From JBBQIY01 sp964618405 (lineage in GTDB: Bacteria > Verrucomicrobiota > Kiritimatiellia > RFP12 > UBA3636): 12,199 bases of DNA. Shown here one piece after another: positions 7,524-12,199 of this stretch. The notes beneath the pieces were generated by a model, which had not been told where the DNA came from, made no database searches, and saw only the letters and a list, made by a program, of their open reading frames with translations. The translations under genes and the position numbers were made by a program. The stretch is from contig CAZUAY010000112.1 in the NCBI GenBank assembly GCA_964618405.1, forward strand, positions 1 through 12,199, given 5' to 3'. Numbering within the stretch: position 1 is the stretch's first letter; every line of letters starts with the position of its first letter.

Positions 7524-9742
7524 CTAACCCCAACCTCAAATGGTCCTTCCCGCTTCCGCGTCCCCATACTGGAATTCCCCTTGGAAACGGACTTCTAGGC
7601 GCTCTGGTCTGGGGCTCGGATCGTCTTTGCATCACGCTCAACCGCGCGGACTTCTGGGACCACCGCGGTGCGTTCGAGCCCACCCCAGGAGTTTCAACGT
7701 ATGAACACATCCGGAGCGCCTACTATCCGGAAAGCGACGACTGGTTCCCGGCGGTCTTTCCCGTCGCGCCGCGCACCGCTGCTTCGCCGCGTCCCAGCCG
7801 CCTGCCGTTCGGACGTTTTGAACTAGAACTCCGTTCCGGTTGCACGCCGCTGAGCGGTGAGCTGGATCTTCCAACCGGCCGCGTCACGTTGCGGTTTATA
7901 GAACGCGGTCGCCGGATCCGTCCGACCGTGACCTTCGATCTCTGCGTTCGAGATCCAATTCTTTGGATCCACGATCCCGCAGGGCTGATCCAAAAAGTCT
8001 CGATCCGAACCGCCTGGGAATGGGTCGGTGACCGCCTGCGCGAACTGACGTTTCCGGAGCCCGTGACGATCAAAAAATCGGGAACGATCGCATGGGCTCA
8101 GGCCTGTCCGGCAGACCCCGCTTTGGCTGCACTTTGCCGGAAGACGGCAGAGGGATTTCTGATCGCACTCGATCGCGGAGAAGACGCCCACGAGGCACTC
8201 GCTGCCGCTGGTCGCCTGGCGCGCACCGCGACGCGCCGCGGCTTGGAAAAAGTCCAGCGCGATAACGCCATCTGGTGGGGTGCCTACTGGGAGCGCGCGC
8301 CGCACGTGACGCTCCCCGACTCACTCATGAACCGACTCTACACCTACGGCCTCTACAAACTAGGTGCGGCAACGAATCCTCTTTGCCCCTGGCCGGCTGG
8401 TTTGCAGGGCCCCTGGGTCGAAGAATACCAGTGGCCACCGTGGGCTGCGGATTACCACTTCAACGTCAACGTGCAGCAGGTCTACACTCTGCCTCTCGCG
8501 GCCAACCAGACAGAGCATCTGTTGCCGTTGTTCAACTGGATTGATACCAACCGCAAAATATTCCGTGAGGTTGCCAAGATCGTCTGCGGAATCGAGGACG
8601 GACTCATTATCGGCATGTGCTGTGACGACCGCGGTGCGTTACTGGGGCTCGGTCCCGGCGTCCTGATCGACCATGCCTGCACAGGTTGGATCGCGCAGCT
8701 ATACTGGCAGTACTATCAGTATACCGGCGATCTCGTTTTCCTGCGCGAACGCGCTTTCCCGTTTCTGCGAAGCACCCTGCGCGTCTACGAGGCCATGCTC
8801 GAAGAACACGACGGTCGCTTGTCCCTTGGGGTTGGCATTTCAGCCGAGTTTGGCAACGACATCTATCCGCGCTTTATGGGCCGCGATCCGTCCTGGCAGC
8901 TCGCCTGCATCCACATGCTCGTTGAGGCGTTGAGCGAAGCCGCATGCCTTCTGTCGGTTCCGCCGGATCCCTCCTGGGCGATTCTGAGGGAAAGAGTGCC
9001 TCCCTATACGCTAGTCGGCCCACCGGGTGAAGAGCGCATCGGCATCTGGGAGGGGCAGGATCTGGCATTCTCCCACCGGCACCATTCCCACCTCGCGTCG
9101 CTGTACCCCTTCGATTCGCTGGGCGAACCCACACCGGAAGTCAAGCGCATCCTCGAAGACTCGATCGACCACTGGATTGAGATGGGCATGGGCGGGTGGA
9201 GCGAATGGTGCATGCCATGGGCTGCGATTTTGCAAGCTCGCATGGGCTTCCGAGAATCGCCCTGGATGCTCCTGCGAATCTGGCGTGAAGTCTTTATTAA
9301 CGAAGGCCTCGCCGCCGTGTACCTGCCGCGCTTCCGCGGCCTCACCGCACACCGCAAAGAGGATCAAAAAATACCACGTAAAACCAACGAGATCATGCAG
9401 CTCGACGGCACGATGGCCGCCCTATCCGCGCTCTACGAGATGCTCGTCCAAACTCGCAATGGAGTGACTCACCTCTTCCCGGCCATCCCCGAGGCTTGGG
9501 CCGATCTCGCCTTCGCAGGCCTACGCCTTCCCGGTGCGTTTTTGATCGACGCCGACCGAAAAGGTTCGACTCTACGATCCGTTCGCATCCGTAGCCTCAA
9601 CGGCGGCAGCCTAACCCTTGCGGTGGACGGCTATACCGCCCTGCGTCTTCGCCAAGGCAACAAGACCAAAACCGTGACGCTGCCGGCAACGTTGTCGTTT
9701 TGCCCCGGCGAATCCGTTCGCCTGAGCCCTGTCCTTGGCTGA
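7520..9742 (+). CDS. GH95-like glycoside hydrolase (alpha-L-fucosidase / alpha-L-galactosidase family)
   Basis: It probably removes terminal alpha-L-fucose or alpha-L-galactose with inversion, the GH95 reaction. The N-terminal beta-sandwich starts at once with GIPLGNGLLGALVWG and LCITLNRADFWD, matching the GH95 'LPIGNGRLGAMVFG...LNEDTLW' opening. The (alpha/alpha)6 barrel shows HFNVNVQQ (N315, N317, matching the paired catalytic Asn), ISAEFGND (E443, at the place of the SPEN acid), HRHHSHLASLYP (519-530, GH95 HRHxSHLxxLYP), GWSEWCMPWA and QLDGTMAA (D629, family QxDGN). FPAIPEAWADL and a C-terminal beta domain close it. The substitutions SAEF for SPEN and DGT for DGN mark it as divergent. At 740 aa it is near the usual family length. 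The listed ATG has no Shine-Dalgarno and no signal peptide; the leader at 7452 probably belongs to it. Family is confident; exact sugar is not. Confidence 0.87.
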   Translation: MTNPNLKWSFPLPRPHTGIPLGNGLLGALVWGSDRLCITLNRADFWDHRGAFEPTPGVSTYEHIRSAYYPESDDWFPAVFPVAPRTAASPRPSRLPFGRFELELRSGCTPLSGELDLPTGRVTLRFIERGRRIRPTVTFDLCVRDPILWIHDPAGLIQKVSIRTAWEWVGDRLRELTFPEPVTIKKSGTIAWAQACPADPALAALCRKTAEGFLIALDRGEDAHEALAAAGRLARTATRRGLEKVQRDNAIWWGAYWERAPHVTLPDSLMNRLYTYGLYKLGAATNPLCPWPAGLQGPWVEEYQWPPWAADYHFNVNVQQVYTLPLAANQTEHLLPLFNWIDTNRKIFREVAKIVCGIEDGLIIGMCCDDRGALLGLGPGVLIDHACTGWIAQLYWQYYQYTGDLVFLRERAFPFLRSTLRVYEAMLEEHDGRLSLGVGISAEFGNDIYPRFMGRDPSWQLACIHMLVEALSEAACLLSVPPDPSWAILRERVPPYTLVGPPGEERIGIWEGQDLAFSHRHHSHLASLYPFDSLGEPTPEVKRILEDSIDHWIEMGMGGWSEWCMPWAAILQARMGFRESPWMLLRIWREVFINEGLAAVYLPRFRGLTAHRKEDQKIPRKTNEIMQLDGTMAALSALYEMLVQTRNGVTHLFPAIPEAWADLAFAGLRLPGAFLIDADRKGSTLRSVRIRSLNGGSLTLAVDGYTALRLRQGNKTKTVTLPATLSFCPGESVRLSPVLG

Positions 9743-9787
9743 ACAGGCATCGTCCACCCTAATCATCTTCCCTCAATTTTAAACTAC

Positions 9788-9792
9788 AAAGG
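9788..9792 (+). promoter_or_regulatory. Ribosome binding site of the GH42-like gene
   Basis: AAAGG lies eight bases before ATG 9801 in the 58-base gap after the GH95-like gene. It supports this start and shows that the gene has its own translation signal rather than relying on coupling. Confidence 0.5.
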
Positions 9793-9800
9793 CAACCTCT

Positions 9801-11906
9801 ATGGATCCACGTAATGAATGGCTGTGGCACGCACGTGTCACGCAATGGGTATTTAAACGCACGGGCGATGGCTCGAGCTGGCGCACCATCGCGCCCTGTA
9901 TGGATCCCTATTTCGCCGGCGAAATTCCGAACGAGCAAGCAGCCCAACAAGCACGAGCACTCCGTGAACTTGGCGTCAACCTCGTGTTGAGCGAAGCCCT
10001 GCGCCGTGTCATGCGGTTTGAAGCAGAGGGCAAAACGGCACAAGTTGCGGCGGCACTCCGCATGGCCGCAGACGCCTGTCACCGTGAGGGCATGAAATTT
10101 GCTCATCATACAACAGCCTCCTTCGCAGGCCAAACCGTCGAAGAACTCCCAGTGGCTTGGCGCGACTGGCTGAGCATCGACGCGAGAACCGGCCAGCCCT
10201 CCTTCGAGCCTCTCTGGGGCGGTTGGTATCTATGGTGTCTTAACAACCCAGAGTTCCGAGCGGAATACTTCCGCCTCTGCCGAATTCTCGCAGCGGAAGC
10301 TGGCCTAGACGGCTTCATGGTGGACGAAGTCTACTTCCGTCCCGGCTGGACCGCCTGCGCGTGCCGACACTGCCGTGAAAAGTTCCGTAAGCTCTCTGGA
10401 ATTACTCTACCTGGCCCTGATGTGGAATCGTTCTGGGGCAACTTAGGCAATCCTGCTTTTAGGGCTTGGATGGACTTTCGGTGCACCTCTGTTGGCGATT
10501 TTTATCGAGACCTTCACAAGGAACTTCTCGCCGTCCATCCGCATCCTATTTTACTGGGGTGCAAAAGCGCCGAAACGTTGGAAGGTGCCCAACTCTTCGG
10601 CGACAGCGCTCGGGAACGGATGCGGGGCATTAACACGCTGTTCATCGAGCTGACCGCCACCACGACCAGTCTGCTCTATAGCCGCCGCTACATCAGTGCC
10701 AACCTGAAACTCTATGCCAGCCTCAGCCACAGCTACGGGACTCCGACCATCGCGGTCTTGTATCACCGCGAGAGCGAACGCTTTTTCGCTTGGGCCTTAC
10801 GCCGGGCCCACGGCATCCGGATCATGGCGACCGCTAGTCCGAAACTTCTTGATGAGGTTTTAGGGCCTAACAACCATCTCCTGAACTATCCAGAAGATTG
10901 CCGAGATTTTCAAAAATGGTTTGCCTGGGAAAAACTGCATGCGGATGTGCTGGACGGTGCTGCCGCGCCTCTGGCCAATATCGGCATCGTGTTCAGCGAG
11001 TTTTCTCGCGATCTCTTTCACCAAAGCCTCAGCATGGACTATGCCCGCGAGTTTATGGGCTGGGCTGAACGGCTTTCCGATGAGAGTATTCCATACGCCT
11101 TCCTTCCGGAGGGGGATCTCTCCCTTGATCATCTGAAAAACTTTGCATTAATCATCCTGCCCAATGTCCTCTGCCTGACGATCACCGCCTGCCGTGTTTT
11201 GCTTGAGTACGTGGAGGCTGGGGGCGGTCTGGTGCTGACCCACCGCACCGGAGAGCACAACATCGATGGGTCGCAGTACGCGGAAGCGCATCGTTTGACC
11301 CAGCGCCTAGGCGTTCGCCAGATCGCCGCAGACTCCGCCTCGAGCGGCATCTCCGCAGTCGAGTTCGGAACCCGTGGTAAAGGGCGTTGGGCCTACTTCC
11401 CACACCGCCCGGGAGTTGCCGCCTTCGAAACAATCAATTCGATCGAAACCCTCCGAAAGCGCGACGCCTCCATCACCCCTGCTTGGACCGATCGCGACCG
11501 TGCCCTGCAAATCCAGCTCATGCTGGAAGCGGTACGTTGGACTCTAACCGAGCCACTTCCACTCACGGTAGAAGCGATGCCGCACGGCGTACTGATCGAA
11601 GCCTTCCGCCAGACGGCAACTGGCGATGTCATTGTGCACATTCTGAATTGCCGCGGCGAAAACGCCGTCGCGTTCGGCGAACGCATTCCCAGCGACTACA
11701 CGATCGAATTCCCAGAACTCGAGACGGATCTCACGATTTCGCTGCATCTGCCCGAAGCCCAAAAAGCCAGTGCCTTTTCACCCGACTGGGAAGGTCTGCG
11801 GCCACTGGAACTTCACTTCACCGACGAAACCGTGACCGTGACGCTCCCGCGAAAGGCGCTCCATCGCTATACCGTGCTCCACATCGCCATCCAACACGAG
11901 AAGTAA
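9801..11906 (+). CDS. GH42-like hydrolase with beta-galactosidase trimerisation-type domain, no signal peptide
   Basis: It probably acts on oligosaccharides in the cytoplasm. The N-terminal ~390 residues look like a TIM barrel: ALRELGVNLVLSEALR, HREGMKFAHHTT, then GLDGFMVDEVYF (D175/E176) followed by C186-x-C188-x2-C191 and REKFRKL, the CxCxxC-REKF layout of GH42-like and hypothetical glycosyl hydrolase (GHL6-type) proteins. From ~393 NIGIVFSEFSRDLF, then LKNFALIILPNVLCL and LLEYVEAGGGLVLTHRTG form a class-I-glutamine-amidotransferase-like fold, as in the beta-galactosidase trimerisation domain. The last ~100 residues (DVIVHILNCRG...TVTLPRKALHRYTVLHI) are a beta domain. The start has a good ribosome binding site, and no leader can be read upstream. 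Substrate and catalytic pair are unproven. It could equally be a GHL-type protein of unknown activity. Confidence 0.82.
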   Translation: MDPRNEWLWHARVTQWVFKRTGDGSSWRTIAPCMDPYFAGEIPNEQAAQQARALRELGVNLVLSEALRRVMRFEAEGKTAQVAAALRMAADACHREGMKFAHHTTASFAGQTVEELPVAWRDWLSIDARTGQPSFEPLWGGWYLWCLNNPEFRAEYFRLCRILAAEAGLDGFMVDEVYFRPGWTACACRHCREKFRKLSGITLPGPDVESFWGNLGNPAFRAWMDFRCTSVGDFYRDLHKELLAVHPHPILLGCKSAETLEGAQLFGDSARERMRGINTLFIELTATTTSLLYSRRYISANLKLYASLSHSYGTPTIAVLYHRESERFFAWALRRAHGIRIMATASPKLLDEVLGPNNHLLNYPEDCRDFQKWFAWEKLHADVLDGAAAPLANIGIVFSEFSRDLFHQSLSMDYAREFMGWAERLSDESIPYAFLPEGDLSLDHLKNFALIILPNVLCLTITACRVLLEYVEAGGGLVLTHRTGEHNIDGSQYAEAHRLTQRLGVRQIAADSASSGISAVEFGTRGKGRWAYFPHRPGVAAFETINSIETLRKRDASITPAWTDRDRALQIQLMLEAVRWTLTEPLPLTVEAMPHGVLIEAFRQTATGDVIVHILNCRGENAVAFGERIPSDYTIEFPELETDLTISLHLPEAQKASAFSPDWEGLRPLELHFTDETVTVTLPRKALHRYTVLHIAIQHEK

Positions 11907-11907
11907 T

Positions 11908-11995
11908 GCCTTCGCAACTTTGCGTGAAAATTGCTTCCCCATGAAATACATGAAACTTCATAAAATTTTTCGTGCTCTTCGCTTCTTTCGTGGTG
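11908..11995 (-). repeat. Dispersed-type ACGCAAAG / ACGAAG repeat, reading on the minus strand
   Basis: Read on the minus strand, 11995-11969 gives CACCACGAAAGAAGCGAAG then AGCACGAA, and 11927-11908 gives TCACGCAAAGTTGCGAAGGC. Both are variants of the ACGAAG and ACGCAAAG motifs that recur between genes in many environmental genomes (family knowledge, not searched here). Similar blocks lie at 141-193 and 2749-2758 on the + strand. The segment also keeps a small reading frame open on the minus strand, which I do not regard as a gene. Confidence 0.5.
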
Positions 11996-12036
11996 ATGTG
12001 TTTTACCTGAGCGCACCGAGGACACCGTGGAGAAAC

Positions 12037-12051
12037 GCGGCAAGATGCCGC
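12037..12051. repeat. Perfect short inverted repeat (hairpin)
   Basis: GCGGCA-AGA-TGCCGC is a perfect 6-bp stem with a 3-base loop. The following TGCCCTTTCTG is not a proper T run, so I do not call it a terminator. It may be part of the repeat block around it. Confidence 0.4.
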
Positions 12052-12120
12052 TGCCCTTTCTGAACTTTGCACAAAAAAGCTCGCCAAAAAGTTTTTCAAA
12101 CGGGGTTGTCCCCAGCGGAA

Positions 12121-12148
12121 CCTACGCCCTACGCCCTACGCCCTACAG
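12121..12148. repeat. Tandem heptamer repeat, unit CCTACGC
   Basis: There are three perfect copies of CCTACGC (12121-12141) followed by a partial fourth, CCTACAG (12142-12148). This is a short tandemly repeated heptamer in non-coding DNA, and its copy number is likely to vary between strains. Confidence 0.85.
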
Positions 12149-12199
12149 ACCTCACTAAAAGATATTAATTACGAAAATATAGTCGCAGATAGTATTCCC

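Larger units (their letters stand above)
11907..12199. other. Repeat-rich intergenic region after the gene block
   Basis: No convincing gene is present. In order it holds inverted ACGCAAAG/ACGAAG-type repeats (11908-11995), a hairpin (12037-12051), A- and T-rich runs with a small GGGG-TTGT-CCCC hairpin (12102-12113), a heptamer tandem repeat (12121-12148) and an AT-rich end (12151-12199) that could lead into a promoter beyond the window. A weak AT stem, ATGAA-AC-TTCAT (11950-11961), followed by a T run (11966-11970) is the only terminator-like element after the last gene. It is too weak to call. Confidence 0.5.

Noticed and set aside
11387..11944. Plus-strand open frame of 185 codons inside the last gene
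   Set aside because: It overlaps the GH42-like gene in another frame, is very Arg- and Pro-rich, and has no domain; it is a shadow.
11950..11970. Possible rho-independent terminator after the last gene
   Set aside because: The stem is five AT-rich pairs with a two-base loop and only five T residues follow after a gap. It is too weak to support.
11818..12099. Minus-strand open frame of 93 codons at the end of the window
   Set aside because: It overlaps the 3' end of the last gene and is made largely of repeat sequence (ACGAAG and ACGCAAAG motifs), so it is not a credible protein.
1..12199. CRISPR array, tRNA, rRNA, insertion sequence or phage genes
   Set aside because: Reading both strands showed no spaced direct repeats, clover-leaf sequence, transposase motif or terminal inverted repeats of insertion-sequence type.

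Overview
The window looks like part of a polysaccharide-degradation locus from a GC-rich, probably PVC-superphylum bacterium (Kiritimatiellota, Lentisphaerota or Verrucomicrobiota). This assignment is inference. It rests on the gene families (DUF4838 protein, choice-of-anchor-Q-type beta-helix proteins, GH95-like enzyme, GH42-like enzyme with CxCxxC motif) and on ACGAAG-type and heptameric intergenic repeats of a kind I associate with environmental genomes of that group. No rRNA, tRNA, CRISPR array, transposase, transporter, sulfatase or regulator is visible.

Layout: every convincing gene is on the + strand with short gaps or overlaps, so the set reads as one operon-like block. It opens with the last 27 codons of a beta-helix/choice-of-anchor Q protein (1-84). 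Next come a secreted DUF4838 protein with a GH67-N-like front domain (105-2648) and a 1162-aa secreted protein that I cannot place in a named family but that has the outline of a TIM-barrel glycosidase (2766-6254). Then come a secreted right-handed beta-helix protein (6289-7455), a 23-codon lipoprotein-type signal sequence (7452-7523) joined by ATGA overlaps on both sides, a GH95-like alpha-L-fucosidase/galactosidase (7520-9742), and a GH42-like hydrolase without a signal peptide (9801-11906). The last 293 bases are non-coding and rich in repeats.

How they may work together (inference): the exported proteins bind and open a complex glycan outside the cytoplasm. The GH95-like enzyme removes alpha-L-fucose or alpha-L-galactose units, and the last, apparently cytoplasmic, enzyme trims imported oligosaccharides. 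The most notable points are the unassigned 1162-aa candidate glycosidase and the apparent one-base frameshift in a C-rich tract, which separates a lipoprotein leader from the GH95-like enzyme.
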